Under the pieces are notes generated by a model that made no database searches, was not told the DNA's origin, and saw nothing but the letters and a program-made list of their open reading frames with translations. Of a DNA stretch of 64,000 nt, positions 11,501 through 23,029 are shown in pieces; positions within the stretch are counted from its first letter, which is position 1; each line of letters begins with the position of its first letter. The translations under genes and the position numbers were made by a program. The stretch is from NCBI GenBank assembly GCA_037951165.1, contig JBBDHG010000153.1:1366001-1430000 (forward strand). The letters run 5' to 3'. This stretch comes from Lophius americanus. Lineage: Eukaryota; Chordata; Actinopteri; Lophiiformes; Lophiidae.

Positions 11501-11814
11501 AGAGAGCGGGAGAGCGAGAGAGAGAAGCAATGATATTAGCTATGCTAATCCACTTTCTTACGCTTTTTTTACACTCGGGCTTTAGCTGATTAAGAGAAAT
11601 ATATATCTTAGAAGTATCATTGAAAACCACCTAACATATTCAGAGCCCTCAAATTTGAGGACATGGTTCTGTTCAGGGAAAACAGAAATGGACTGTTAGA
11701 ACAAGCGGTTCAGTGCGGCATTAGCTGCAATGTGGGCGTTGTGTCCATTGTAGTGAATTCAGAGCTGACTCTTTGCAAAGCTCCCCATCAAACTGGGAGG
11801 CGACCCCGGGATGG

Positions 11815-12425
11815 ACCAAGAACCCAGGATTTTTACATCCCTAAAAAGTCGGAGATATTCTGGTATTTTCATCGCTTCTGTGGCAGATCCTTTGTTTTAA
11901 CGTGATAACTTATAAACACATTTTTTTTACTCACATAGACCTTAGTTTGAGGAAGAACTGGATTGATTTTGGGAGAAAGGTTTGATTTTATATTTCCAAA
12001 ACTAGGGTAGAGACCCAACAAATTCCTCCATGAGCAGGCACTTGGCATCAGGGGCGAGAAAAAAACTGCCTTTTAATGGGCAGAAACCTCAAGCAGATCC
12101 AAGACTCAGGGTGGACGGCCGTTGGTCCGATTCAGTCCAAATTTGGTGCGTATGAATCGACTCAAGTAGATCTATATTAATTATATCATGTTTTACTCTA
12201 ATAGTTCATATTTTACTCACTAGGGGGAGCTTTTTAATGAAAAACACATTTGGATTTAGTCCAAATTTGGTGCATATGAATGAACTCCAGGAGATTTATC
12301 TCGTGTACATCATATCTTACTCAAACAGATCAATGATATTTTGACAGAGGGACAAAACTTCACATTTAATTTTAGGAACACAATCATGAGGATTGCTTAA
12401 ATAACACAGGGGACTGGGGACGCAA
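11815..12425 (-). repeat. Family A dispersed repeat, copy 7, chimeric with family D
   Basis: Reverse copy. It starts with the terminal hairpin region (ATCCCTAAAAAGTCGGAGAT), then CCTTAGTTTGAGGAAGAACT and GGATTGATTTTGGGAGAAAG. At 12,004 it switches to a 116-bp family D segment and at about 12,121 returns to family A (GTTGGTCCGATTCAGTCCAA). Two internal units follow (TACTCACTAGGGGGAGCTTT and the next TTTAGTCCAAATTTGGTGCA), ending in a decayed head. Confidence 0.8.
12006..12121 (+). repeat. Family D segment inside family A
   Basis: AGAGACCCAACAAATTCCTC, GGGCGAGAAAAAAACTGCCT, GGGCAGAAACCTCAAGCAGA and CTCAGGGTGGACGGCCG match 11,358-11,475 closely (about 10 differences in 115 positions by eye). 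It replaces the family A segment that normally lies between 'ctagggg' and 'gttggtccg'. There are no terminal repeats or target duplications at the joints. Confidence 0.8.
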
Positions 12426-12429
12426 AGGT

Positions 12430-13335
12430 CTTTTTTCTAATTGGATATCAGTCACTCCTGTAAGCGGTCCTGAATCTTGAAATAATACATGATGTGAATG
12501 CAAACAGTCAGATTGGAATCCATGCTGCTATTTTGCATATATACACGCACTCAGTTCAGCCACAGCTAGTAGCTCGGCGAAACGGAAGAACCACATAAGA
12601 CTGACCATCTCAACAATGCAGATGACCCGGAAGTTAAGCAACGTTACCACAGCTAATCAAAATATCATGAAATGTTTGTGCGTTATATCTGTTTTATTCA
12701 CTACTAATAAAGTGTGTCCGTGGATGCATCACTTTTTGGTATCCTTGTAAACACTTGTCGCCCGGAGAAAACAGTCAGAAAACTGACTTAAGTTGTTAAT
12801 GCAAAGTTCAGAATGTACAAAAGCTCTTAAAATGGCTGGTTTAGAGTTTTTTTTTTTAAAGTTTCGCTTTTGTGTGTGTTATGACATTGATGAAGAAGGG
12901 GTTTTTTATTTGCAGCATGCACAACATAAAAGCTTGTCAAATAACGTCCCCTGGAAACACATAAAGCGTTTGTAAACAAACAAATGGCACACTTGCAGTC
13001 CCCTCACTCAAACACACACAGCGCGGCGCCGCCTGCAGGCGGCAGAGCTCTGCCAAAATGATGGGGTCCTAAGTGGCTGTGGCTCTGACCTTGGCTGCCC
13101 TTGAATGTGCTCTACTCCAGCTGGGTGGCCATTAGAGGGCTCCACAACAGACGCCGGCCTCTGCTGAGAGCCAGGGGTTAGACGCTACGCACACGCACAC
13201 TCACACACTTGCCTCGCGAACAACGCCAGAGGCACACAATGTAGAGGAAGACACAAGGTAGTACACACAGCCAGGTATAGACAGCATGAGACGGTCCAGT
13301 GTTCTTCAGGGTATTACACAAACATGCTTCAATTT
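12430..13335. other. Non-coding DNA, with a GC-rich palindromic patch
   Basis: No gene recognised. At 13,018-13,160 a GC-rich block contains the self-complementary GCGGCGCCGC and CCTGCAGG and reads as low-repeat sequence (GGTGGCCATTAGAGGGCTCC). It could be conserved non-coding DNA. A short poly-T run lies at about 12,849. Confidence 0.35.
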
Positions 13336-13340
13336 AAGGT

Positions 13341-13355
13341 ACACACACACACACA

Positions 13356-13398
<43 letters not shown>

Positions 13399-13409
13399 CA
13401 TACAGCATT

Positions 13410-13446
<37 letters not shown>
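13341..13446 (+). repeat. Compound (AC)9-(TA)18-(TG)16 microsatellite, self-complementary
   Basis: AC run at 13,341-13,358, TA run at 13,359-13,394, a short spacer with CATACATACAGCATTGTGTC, then a TG run at about 13,415-13,445. The AC arm pairs with the TG arm and the TA core pairs with itself, so the whole tract is a near-palindrome. Translations of it are artefacts. Confidence 0.95.
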
Positions 13447-13447
<1 letters not shown>

Positions 13448-13675
13448 ACCAGTGCGACTGTGATGCAGAGTGACAGTGTATGGGGAGTTAGGGCCAATAA
13501 GGGTGACCAGTGATTTGGAACCTGAGCTTAAACGTTTGAATATAACAGGTGTTGGGATTCGATCCTGTCAAGGATTTTCCACACAAAACGTTAGATATTT
13601 AGAAGACGGATTTATCAGACTGAAGCCTTGTAACTATTTCAGATACGGATACTTAAACTAAAGAATCACGCTTAG

Positions 13676-13760
13676 GTTGCGTCCACACTGAAGAGAGATT
13701 AAATGCAAAGTGAACGCAAAGCCGGGAATAGATAGGAGATGCAAATTGGGACGGACAAAA
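13676..13760 (+). repeat. Family C short repeat ('cacactgaa...gcaaagcc...agatgcaaatt')
   Basis: TGCGTCCACACTGAAGAGAG, GAACGCAAAGCCGGGAATAG and GAGATGCAAATTGGGACGGA match the pattern seen at 37,540-37,620, 40,848-40,905 and 56,208-56,260 (cacactgaa, caaagcc, agtagacgcaaa). This looks like the end of a non-autonomous DNA transposon, but no second terminus or target duplication was identified. Confidence 0.4.
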
Positions 13761-13764
13761 TGAG

Positions 13765-14815
13765 TGAGGCCTCCGTCATTCGGATCGAAAGCCCATCAGG
13801 GAGATGAGGTCCTCCATCCAGCTAGACGTCCAGAGACGTAGGAGACTGATGCACAAGTGAAGCTGTAGCAGCCGTACTTGGACACCAGGAACTGTGTACT
13901 GTGAACTGAGAATGGTTCTGGGTAATTCTGAGCGGCATGTGGTTTTCCGATGAATAGAAAGCAGCATTTGTATTTACATCGGTCATGTTTGATGACGTTT
14001 GCGGGAAACAGCAGAAATAAACGTTATTGGTAGTCACCATTATGACATTTGAACAATCAGAGCCACTGAAGTAAGGGTAAGAGTTGGAAGACATTATGTG
14101 ATCAGTACAGTTTATAAGCAGGATTACAGAGAAACTACCCGGCCTGTTTTCCTTAAACCTGGTAGGATGATTTTGCACTTGACTGAAAAATCACTGGAAA
14201 CATCTGAGGAGTGGTTCCAGATAGTGGGGGTGGAGTCTGAAACATTACCATTGGACAGTTCTGGCCAGTTACAAATAGAAAACTAACATTATGATAACAA
14301 AGAGTGGAAATGTTGGGCATGTGCCATTAAATAAATAATGACGTTTTGGAGCTGTATCAAGAATAACACATTTATTGAAACTACCATATAATAATGCCAG
14401 AGTGAGTCCAAATTCTAGTTGTTGGCTTGTCACAATGTGGCTGTTGCCGCCTTTTTTCCTTTTATAATTCTTTGGGTCTGGAGCTGGGGGCTCAGTGGGC
14501 CGAACAGAGAGGCTGAAGTGGAAGGAGTCAACCGGCTACAGAGTATTAGAGATATAGTCAGAGAATTTGTTGGAGTTGTTGGTAGATTTAGAGGCTGACA
14601 TTAAATTAGACATTAATGGGGAAGTGCGCATGAAGCTCTTCTTAACCTGAGGTATTGTTGTGCACTCTCTGCGTGCTTTTTCTAGTTAGTTATGTGAGCA
14701 TGCTAATGCTAAGGTGATGAACAAGGCTGGACTAGTAGCTTGATCAATTTGTGGGCTCAATGTGAGAGAATACTGTTTATGGCAAAACTTATAGAAAACT
14801 GCCATGATGGGTCAA
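13765..14815. other. Non-coding DNA, no gene recognised
   Basis: Overlapping frames on both strands around 13,776-14,286 (62-118 codons) have no recognisable family. The region may be the interior of the element whose end is at 13,676, but I cannot show this. Confidence 0.35.
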
Positions 14816-14818
14816 AGT

Positions 14819-14967
14819 GGACGGATAGATAGAAAATAGACAGACAGACAGATAGACAGATAGACAGACAGTTAGACAGACAGATAGACAGACAGTTAGA
14901 CAGATAGATTGACAGATAGATAGATAGACAGATGGACAAATAGATAGACATATAGATAAATAGATGG
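14819..14967 (+). repeat. (GATA)n/(GACA)n tetranucleotide block
   Basis: About 150 bp of interleaved GACA and GATA units (GGATAGATAGAAAATAGACA, then repeated gacagacagata and gatagataga) with occasional GTTA and CAAA variants. The mixture is of the Bkm type. The minus-strand frames with Leu-Ser-Ile-Tyr repeats come from this tract. Confidence 0.95.
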
Positions 14968-14969
14968 CT

Positions 14970-17900
14970 AGATCCTTCATCCAAACAAAAGGAGGTGAGT
15001 CCAATTTAACCCGTCCTGCTGTCTGCAGTGGATCCACTGAGCCACAGCACTAGTATGCTGCAGACACCACCTCACAGCACGCCATCTCGCTCTCTTGCTC
15101 TCTGTAAGCCGGTCAACTCCAGCATCTCAGCCATCATTAAAGCGTTCTGGCTGATCACACCCTTTAATTGGACCATACCAGTGGCCCGGGCAAAATGGCG
15201 CCTTGTTAGTTCAGCTGCAGAGCAGAGCCATCTTACAAACAAACAAACAAACAAATGAGGATATAAACAAACCCCATGGAAGCTCTCCTGGAACATGTGG
15301 AATGGTAAAGATGAGGCTGACCTGCAAAAAAGGAATCTGATGAGAAGACATGTTCCACTACAACTTTAAAAGATTTTCTATCCGTTCTTTCTGTCTGGAT
15401 TAATGTGTTTCTGTGGATAACTACTTTTTCTAAGGCAGTTCATATTTCACCAGCTAACTAGTTATAGAAACCTCTAATATATGTAACACAGCATTATAGA
15501 AAATAATTAGAGTCAAATGAGTTTGAAACATTCATTATTTGCATGGCTGGCCCCAGTAGGTCTTATGTTGGCAGCCATGTTTGGAGTTTGTGTGATGTTA
15601 GGTTTAATTTACTGTTTATAACAATTAGGCTTCGATCATAATTTCCTAATAAACATCTATTTCTATACCTCTTTCAACATGGAACGTATCGGATCCACAT
15701 GGTTTTGAACTGTAATTTGCTCTTCCTTTATCTTCAGTGGCGTTTCATTTTGAGGCAGACGGTGGTGCGACTGAATATTTCCATCCAGAGCAGAGGGACT
15801 CGGAGGATTCAGCGTTTTGTTTCACTTTCACGCTTTGCTGAAGAAAAGGCAAGGACCTTCTGACAATAGTTGCTACGAGTCACCTTGGTTCTGCTTCTAT
15901 CCGTACGGGGTGGCGGATAATTCAAGGTTAATAATGAACACACAGACACGGGAATGCAGCTGCACTGATCCACTGACGCCAGACCGCTGTTGTTGCCTCA
16001 CTGATTAGAACGATAACGGTTATGAGACCCGCACAATACTGATGCTAGCTGGGGAATTCCTTTACCTCTCACCTCTGGCAGGAACTGGATGTATCCAAGC
16101 CACATCTAACTTCTTTTTTTTTTGGGAGCTGCATGGCAAAACCTTTTGAAGTTGCTGTGATCTTATTTTAAAAATATTTCTTTAAGAAAACAGAAATCAA
16201 AATATAACCGCTTACAGCTCATAGTCTTCAGAAGTAGGTCCGGTACACGTTCTTTATCCAGCAACCGGAAGTTACTCCAATTCTTCCTGTCATGCCTCGA
16301 TCCAGATGATTCTGTATCTTCAGTCACGTGAAATTCAAGTGAAATAACATTCTCTATAAAAATGGATGTAGCCTTGATCTTGAGAAGAGGTCGCCTAACC
16401 TCTCAGAATATTTTGACTTTTAGCCTCTGTGTTGGCTTTGATCTCCGTCCATCTGACCACCTTAAACCACTTGTTTAGGACTTTCCTTTGCTGACTTCTG
16501 GAATTCTTTGTGGAATTCTGCCACCGTACCTGAGGTGGTATGCATGCAGTTTTGGTAAGATGCCAGCAGGGTCTCTGGGACGTAGGTTCCATTCCTGCCC
16601 AGAGTTCTCCAGCATCTTTTCAGATTGGATGTCTGTGCTCACCGCATGATTCACCCATTGTCCACACTTTGACCTGCTAGGATATATTTAGGGCCAACCC
16701 GCTCTCGGGATTCCTTTTTTGCTAATCAGTTTTTGTCTGTTGTTTACGAAAAGGTTGAGAGTGGACAAAACGATGGTGTCATTCTTTCTACGTTCAACAG
16801 AAGTCTGACAGTAACTTTAGTAACTGTCTTACTTGTAAGTTTAAATATGCATTGAGTACATGTGGCCCCATCCTTTACCCTCCCTGTTACAGTTGATCTG
16901 TTGTTTGGAGCTACAAGCTCCAGTTCAATCTCAGCTGGAAGCAAAGGTCAGCGCTGAATCAATGTCTGTTTTATCACCTTTGAGCCCGTAGGACGGACAA
17001 GTAATTTTTGGTTTGGACAATGGGGACGTTTAATAAGCTGGAAATGTCTGCAAAATGGGGAGACAACATAAAATATGTCAGTATCTTAGCCTCTGGCCGG
17101 AGGAATAATTGTTTTTGGCCATTTCATTCCATTTCCTGGAAAGCGGTGCTTATGCCAATGTAAATTGTCACACCGTATGCAGATGATGCTGTGTTGTATG
17201 TGTCACACTCAGGCAGTGTTATCCTGATGTTGTTTTGTTCTTCATTCCAGCAGAAATCCCTGATCTCTGTGCAAAAAGGGCTGCTAAGTTGTGCGTGTAT
17301 TTCATGTTATCAGCAAATATATCTTAACACGATTAAACGAAACAGAAATTTGTGAACAGTTATAAAAAAAATAAATCCAAATAAAGAAAAGACCTCTTTA
17401 ACAGGCTTTAACGCGAGTTAGAGAGGTCTGGAACTGCACTATGACACCTTAGATATGAATAGACTTTGAACTGTAACTGTGTAAAGACATTTAATTTGAA
17501 AGGTACTTCGAATACACCCTTGACTTAAATTTTATTTAATTATTTTAAAAGTAACAATGTATTTTTACTATCTAGCTTTTCAGCAGTTAAATTAAAGGTT
17601 TAATTTGGATGATTATAGTCTCTATTATATATTTTCCCTGGACGTATTTTTATATTCTTTGGTCATTTAGATTCCTTTACCTGCCAAAAACTTTAAAAAA
17701 AAACATTTAAAGAACCTGAAAGATGCTATTGCAAGATTTCTAACTGCAGTGGAAGTAGAAGGATTCAGTTGATAGGAACTATTCTTCTTCTTTTGCCTCT
17801 ACTGAGGAAATATAAAGATTGTCTGGTCTGCAACCACGTGAAAATAAAGCCCAGTTTGAAAATAAGTGAAATCGTTTTTCAAGCAGCCTCTGCAGTGGAG

Positions 17901-18735
17901 TTCAGGGCTATGCTGTAGTGTCTCCCTGTACGGCGCACTAAACAGGACACCTTATTCAGGACGAAGCATGTGAGGAGATGAGTACTCCCTCCCCCTGACT
18001 CTCTGACCTTCTCAAAATGGGTAGAGCAAGAGACAGCAAGTAGAGAGAGGAATGGAACGAGGGAAAGGCCATTTATCTCCTCACCAACACCACCCAGGTC
18101 ACTTCCTAGTACCGTCATTCTCCACCCTGCGTTTGCCTGGATTTGCACTTACATTCATCCAAGACTGCCAATGACACGATAGCAGATTAGCCCCCAGATT
18201 TAAGCAAACTAATGGTGCACACATGCATAATAACACTCGCCCATCCATCACAGCCACCCGGGCTTCTGCCGATCCTCCTACTGCAGCCAAATGTGTGAGT
18301 GCGCGCAGAGATGGGAGGGGGGTGATGCATGGAGGAGACATGCCTGGGTGATCATACTGTGCCACTGCCTCCCAGACGAACCGTCACCCGCAATTAGCAC
18401 AAACGTTAACAACTGACATCCCATGATGTGGATGCACAACCACAGCAGTGCAGACCGTATCAGATATGGGTCATTTTTAAAGGAGAGAAATATCAGCGTA
18501 TGTTTTTAAAAGTGTTGGGTGGTACATTTTAAATAGAGGGTATTAAATATCTGTATTTATTTCTATTTTTTTTTTATCCCTATTTTGTATTTCTATGTGC
18601 TTGATGCCGTCGGCGCCTTACTTTTAAATCAGGTTTATCCTCAACTCATTGTTAAACCTCAATTTATTTTTATTTTTAATGCGTTTTAATTTTTGAATTG
18701 TTTTAATTTTATTATAATTAAATACTATAATTATA
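14970..18735. other. Long non-coding stretch, no gene recognised
   Basis: Nearly 3.8 kb with no recognised transposon or coding exon. A (CAAA)5 repeat lies at 15,237-15,255 and poly-T/poly-A runs at about 16,112 and 17,693. A/T content rises at 17,330-17,720 and 18,520-18,760. Frames of up to 89 codons are unsupported. The block at 17,880-18,380 is better balanced in base composition and could be conserved non-coding DNA. Confidence 0.45.
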
Positions 18736-18737
18736 TC

Positions 18738-19310
18738 CTTAAAAAGTCGGGATTATTGTGAAATCTTTATCGCCGCCACAACAGATCCTTAGAGTTAAGA
18801 AGATGAGTTCCTTTATTTATCACTTACAGCCATAGTGAGTACAACATAGTGAAAATATTTCTCTGCATTTTTGAATTGCACGCTCCTGCAGATCTTAGTT
18901 TGAGGAAGAACTGGATTCTGGGATTTTGGGACTGGTCAGTGGAATACTTCCGCCACTAGGGGGAGATTAATCTCTAAAAATGGATTATCTCAAAAACAAT
19001 TTGGGCCATCATTTCTAAAACATTGGATTTATTTAGTCCAAACTGGATTTCTGTGAATTGAATCTTAGAAATGTTAATTGTATCTGCGAATTTGCAAATC
19101 TGAATGCCCATAGAGTGAATGTGAGTATGAATGGTTGTCTGTCATGAACTGGCGACTGTCATCGGGGATAGGATCCAGCCCCCGCTACCCTGAACAGATC
19201 GACAGAACGGAAACGAACGAAAGATTTTACTCTGGATTCATTTTTCAAAAGATTGTGTTTTTAGGCCTTTTTTGAGGATACACCCTTGCTGTTGGGGACG
19301 TCACCAAAGT
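18738..19310 (-). repeat. Family A dispersed repeat, copy 8 (minus strand, interrupted)
   Basis: Terminal hairpin region ATCCTTAAAAAGTCGGGATT, then GATCTTAGTTTGAGGAAGAA, CCACTAGGGGGAGATTAATC, GGGCCATCATTTCTAAAACA and ATTTAGTCCAAACTGGATTT. From 19,088 to 19,225 it is interrupted by a SINE-type tail, and the family A head resumes at about 19,268 (GAGGATACACCCTTGCTGTT). Confidence 0.75.
19088..19225 (+). repeat. SINE-type teleost repeat, 3' half
   Basis: AATGTGAGTATGAATGGTTG, CATGAACTGGCGACTGTCAT, GGGATAGGATCCAGCCCCCG and CTACCCTGAACAGATCGACA match the common teleost repeat tail (gaatggttgt ... gatgaactggcgac ... gggataggctccagcccc ... accctgaacaggat). It lies inside family A copy 8, so it probably inserted later or was captured. 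Confidence 0.8.
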
Positions 19311-19540
19311 CCTAGTTGTATTAATATTTTTGCCAGTTATTTTATGGCCAACAACAGAAAACTACAAAATATTAGGAAGGAAGGACATGTTTGATCATTT
19401 ATTACTCTTACTGAACCTTGAAGGACCAGTAATAATAATAATACATTTAATTTATAAGGCACTTTACATTTGGATCAAATCTCAATAGTTCATCCTGCTG
19501 GCTGCAAAGACATGCAGGATATTCATTCACTCACAAGTCC
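19239..19540 (+). repeat. Local duplication segment 1
   Basis: TTTTCAAAAGATTGTGTTTT(TAGG) at its left end and CATCCTGCTGGCTGCAAAGA (CATG) at 19,491 on the right both recur, in the same order, at 20,690-20,960. A TTTAATTTATAAGGCACTTT segment (about 19,446-19,470) resembles the common 'tttatatagcacttt' repeat start. Confidence 0.6.
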
Positions 19541-19704
19541 AACAATCCCACTTCATGTGGATATTGACCACATGAAAAAAAAAAAACACTGTTTTTGACT
19601 CTGCATATGACAATAAATGTATTGAATCTTAATTTCTGATCATTTACCCTAAATGAATAAGATTATACCCAGCGAGGAGTAAATGGGGAATGGATTACCC
19701 CTGT

Positions 19705-19900
19705 AGAGTAACATTCTGGTATGTCCGACCACTCAAAGCGTTTAAAACACAAACCTCGGCAGTTCACACAATCACAGAATAGCAATTTGGAGCCAATCAG
19801 GATTCTTTATCCTGCTCAAGGACACTTAACCGTGTGGTCTGTATAGAACTAACAACCTTTTGATGAGTGCATATCCGTTATAACCGCAGAGCCACAGCTG
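19705..19900 (+). repeat. Teleost interspersed repeat ('ccgaccactcaaagcg' family)
   Basis: TGTCCGACCACTCAAAGCGT, CAATTTGGAGCCAATCAGGA, CTGCTCAAGGACACTTAACC and ending ACCGCAGAGCCACAGCTGAG. This resembles the widespread fish repeat that reads 'gaccactcaaagcgctttacac ... aaggacacttcgg ... gagccacagccgcc'. The head of the same family occurs at 23,488-23,530. Confidence 0.6.
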
Positions 19901-20144
19901 AGAGGTGAAACTACCAGTTGTGCTCTACATGTAATCAAGGCGCAAGTTTATATGACAACAAAGCCAAAACATGAGAATGTTTTTCTTTATGTTTCTTTTT
20001 TTTTTTTTGTTTAATACGTCTGTGTAAATACAATTAGCTTCTGAAAATGATCCTTATAGTCAAGGATCTGCAAAACTGGTGGAAAATGCTGCGGTATGCA
20101 TGCCAGGCCAGTAAAACCAGAGTCTCTGAGGAGAACATGTGGAC

Positions 20145-20525
20145 ACGCACATCCCATGTTTATCCCATGTTTGTACGCCTCTGCAAACAGATGAGAAATA
20201 TTTGGTTTACTGCTGTAAATTATGAGGATACAGCCGGTTTCTACCTTTTATTTGTGCAGCAGTGGCTCATAAACATGTACGCACAGATACCCATCCATAA
20301 ACTACACATCATGGTTCTGTGGGCTTCATCGGTTTTGTGATCTTCAGCATTCGCTGGAGCGATTTGCTGCATCTTCAAATCCATGGCCGTGGTTCTGAAA
20401 TGATAGCTCTCTTAGCAGCCTCATGCAACGGTCTATACCCTGAGATGTCTCTATTCCTATTCATAAACCTCTAAGGGGAACAATAAAACAGGCATGCATT
20501 GGTTCTTTCAGGAAGTTTCTTGACT
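20145..20525 (+). repeat. Local duplication segment (paralogue of 23,030-23,345 and 24,755-24,875)
   Basis: CCTCTGCAAACAGATGAGAA, TTTATTTGTGCAGCAGTGGC, ACAGATACCCATCCATAAAC and ATCATGGTTCTGTGGGCTTC all have near-identical counterparts at 23,065-23,240. The right part (ATTCATAAACCTCTAAGGGG AACAATAAAACAGG) matches 24,788-24,822. No coding feature explains the similarity; a 97-codon frame crosses it but is not conserved between copies. Confidence 0.65.
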
Positions 20526-20689
20526 TATTGTTTTTTCTTCCTTCCTCCTCTAAAAAAAAGTGCATTTATGTGATTGACATACATTGTTTTTATGGTTGAG
20601 TCCATGGCTTTCTCCAAAAAACCTAAAAGAAAAAAATCATTCTACAATAATTGTCTTTTGTTTACAAGACGAAATAATTGCACTTTCAT

Positions 20690-20960
20690 TCCATTTTCAA
20701 AAGATTGTGTTTTTAGGTCCCCAAAATGTTGTTACGCGAACGAAACGGCAAAATGTAAAAAGTCTCTAGGTGGTTCAGGTGGTCTCATTTTGTCGTTGTG
20801 CTTCATTTATATTCAAGTCTTTCAAGTAGTCCTATCCCCAAAAGAGAGGGATATTATGGAATCGTCATCAACGCTGCCACAGACCTTGATGGACCCGCCC
20901 CGACCCGATACTTCATCCTGCTGGCTGCAAAGACATGGAGGTTATTCATCGACAAGTCCG
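20690..20960 (+). repeat. Local duplication segment 2, with family A copy 9 fragment
   Basis: TTTTCAAAAGATTGTGTTTT(TAGG) and CATCCTGCTGGCTGCAAAGA bracket it, as at 19,239-19,540. Between them lies a minus-strand family A terminal fragment at 20,828-20,895 (ATCCCCAAAAGAGAGGGATA TTATGGAATCGTCATCAACG), whose reverse complement is the terminal hairpin. Confidence 0.6.
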
Positions 20961-20964
20961 TCAA

Positions 20965-21450
20965 GGCCGCATCGCTTCACCTTTTATAGTGCATATGAAA
21001 GAGGCTTTGCACATTGTCTCTCTCCTGAAGGCTATTAATGGATGCATACGTTAATCCACCTTTAGTGGACGCGAGCTTCGGTGGTTCATTGATTTGAACA
21101 TTCATGAATCCTGCAGAGGATTGGAGAATGAAGCGCCGACATGACGTCATGAAAAAGGAGTACAGATTGATTTGAACCATGGGAAAGAAAATTCCAGCTC
21201 CTAAAGGTCTGTAGTCTTCCTTGGGACAATCTCAGGATGGATATTCTGTTGATTGTTGAATATGATTTTTAACACAGACAGGATTTACTCTTCTTCATCT
21301 TCGTCAGTTGGATGGCATGAATAGAAAAAAGTGAGCAAATGTCATGACAATCACTTAAATTCTTAAATTCAAATGTGACTAAATTCAAATGATACTATGG
21401 GAGGAACATCTTAAAAGGTCCTTACAGCGTGTGTGAGAAATGGAACTCTA
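20965..21450. other. Non-coding DNA, no gene recognised
   Basis: No conserved frame or recognised repeat. The 67-codon minus frame here has no family resemblance. Confidence 0.4.
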
Positions 21451-21454
21451 TTGA

Positions 21455-21960
21455 ACGTTCAGTCAGGAAGACTATCCTCTCGCACACTCAGGCCACAGCT
21501 TCTGCTCATTCCACTGTACAGTATTATCCTCACCTTCCTCACATGCTCAGTCTCAATTACCCGCTTTACGGCCTGGGGCATCAATTGATAACAGTTGCGC
21601 TCGTTCAGTTGGCCACATCTAACCAATCACAGTGACACACCTTCATAATTAGCCTATCATCATCAGCTGCTGTCTTTTAAAAGATGATTCTCTCTATTCA
21701 TCTAGTTCTTTCACGCTGCCCTTCACCTCCCCATCTCTACCTAGTCCTTGCAGATCCATCCGTCATCAGCAGAGTCATCAGCTGACTCATACTGCAGACT
21801 GCTGCATCTCAGGGTAGAGGACCTTCGCTCACAATCTCCCTGAAGGGTCTGACCACCAGAGGCTTTTTCGTAGACTTATCGTTACATATCACGTGTTGTA
21901 ATACATTTTTCATCATTACTTCATTCTCTCTTTTTTCTGATTGAAGTTGCACTGAATTCT
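21455..21960 (+). repeat. LTR-retroelement-like repeat (family B), copy 1
   Basis: Aligns through its length with 28,360-28,815: GCTCATTCCACTGTACAGTA, CTATTCATCTAGTTCTTTCA, TTCACCTCCCCATCTCTACC, GCAGAGTCATCAGCTGACTC and CACGTGTTGTAATACATTTT. Pyrimidine-rich with a late polyadenylation-like signal, then TCTGATTGAAGTTG. The layout resembles the non-coding terminal region of teleost LTR elements; that assignment is inference. No gag or pol sequence is present nearby. Confidence 0.5.
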
Positions 21961-21964
21961 GTCC

Positions 21965-23028
21965 AGAGGTTTTTAGGAGATGTTACGTATAGACTGTCTC
22001 CTATTAATTACATGATGTATGGACAAGGATAATCTATATTCCCCCCTTTGGCAGGGGGTATAAAAATGTTAGTTGAATTAAAGTAAAGAATGTTCTTCTG
22101 GTCATGAAGGCTGGTCCAGTTTTCTGAGACTCATCTTCCCATGAGTCTTATAAAATCCATGATTCGCCAGATGGTTGCCGCCTAAAGGCAGAACTTCAGA
22201 ACTCGTACTTTAACCGTTATCAAAACCTATATAGGGACTATTGTTTGCAGGAATGCTATGCATCCCTCTCTCACTCCATAAACCACAGGGATCCATACTA
22301 ATGAGAACCACAAGCTGCAAAAAAAAAACCAACCTGCATCATGAAACTTAATTCTACTTTCATCTGACAGCCACATTGATCTATTTGACTTAAGCTCAGC
22401 AAACCATAAATAGATCTGAACCATCACCAGACCTGCTCTGTTGTTGACATCCAGAGGTGGAGCAGAACAAGGTGAGGGAAGAGCAAATACACTCTAAGAA
22501 TAATCAGCACAGAACCTCACCCCCACCTGCCATCAGCTGCACTCCCTGCACCAGAACTATCAAACTGAGCGTCTTGCTTAATTAGCAACAGTTAAATGTA
22601 ACAATCCGCCTTGAGTGTCCCTCGCCAGAAGCTGACATCTTCACCATTTTGACGCTTGGACCCAGCCCAAACCCACTGACGTGGAATACAATAACAATGC
22701 TGGGCGCAGGAGTCGGATGTGATAAAAGGACAACTTGTGCCATCAGTGTGTGGCAGTAGTGCAGGATGTGTGTGTGGGGGGCTCGAGGCCATCGATGCTA
22801 GATAAGACTCCATCCGCACTGTGCTGTATAAATAGATTTGCCCTGGTTTGGTTGCTGGCAACCTCTAAAAAGCACACACACACAACCTAACCCTGATACA
22901 GTTGCCACCATGCAGCCTCTCTGTGCGGTTTGGCTGCCCTTCAAGAAGTGTGTATATGTGTGTGTCCATATTTGGGAAGGTGTGTTTGTCAAGCTGTCTC
23001 TATCTGCCCCTGTGTGTGTCTGTGAGGC
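21965..23028. other. Non-coding DNA, no gene recognised
   Basis: Contains GCCTAAAGGCAGAACTTCAG near 22,182 and short GT/CA-rich pieces at 22,766-22,990. GGCTGGTCCAGTTTTCTGAG (about 22,110) may belong to the retroelement-like repeat upstream. Frames of 66-97 codons are unsupported. Confidence 0.4.
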
Positions 23029-23029
23029 G

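Noticed and set aside
12597..12650. Resemblance to the 5S rRNA internal promoter (GATGACCCGGAAGTTAAGCA)
   Set aside because: Only about 14 of 20 positions fit and the rest of a 5S gene is absent.
20574..21038. 154-codon plus-strand frame
   Set aside because: It spans a locally duplicated segment and a minus-strand family A fragment; no conserved domain is visible.
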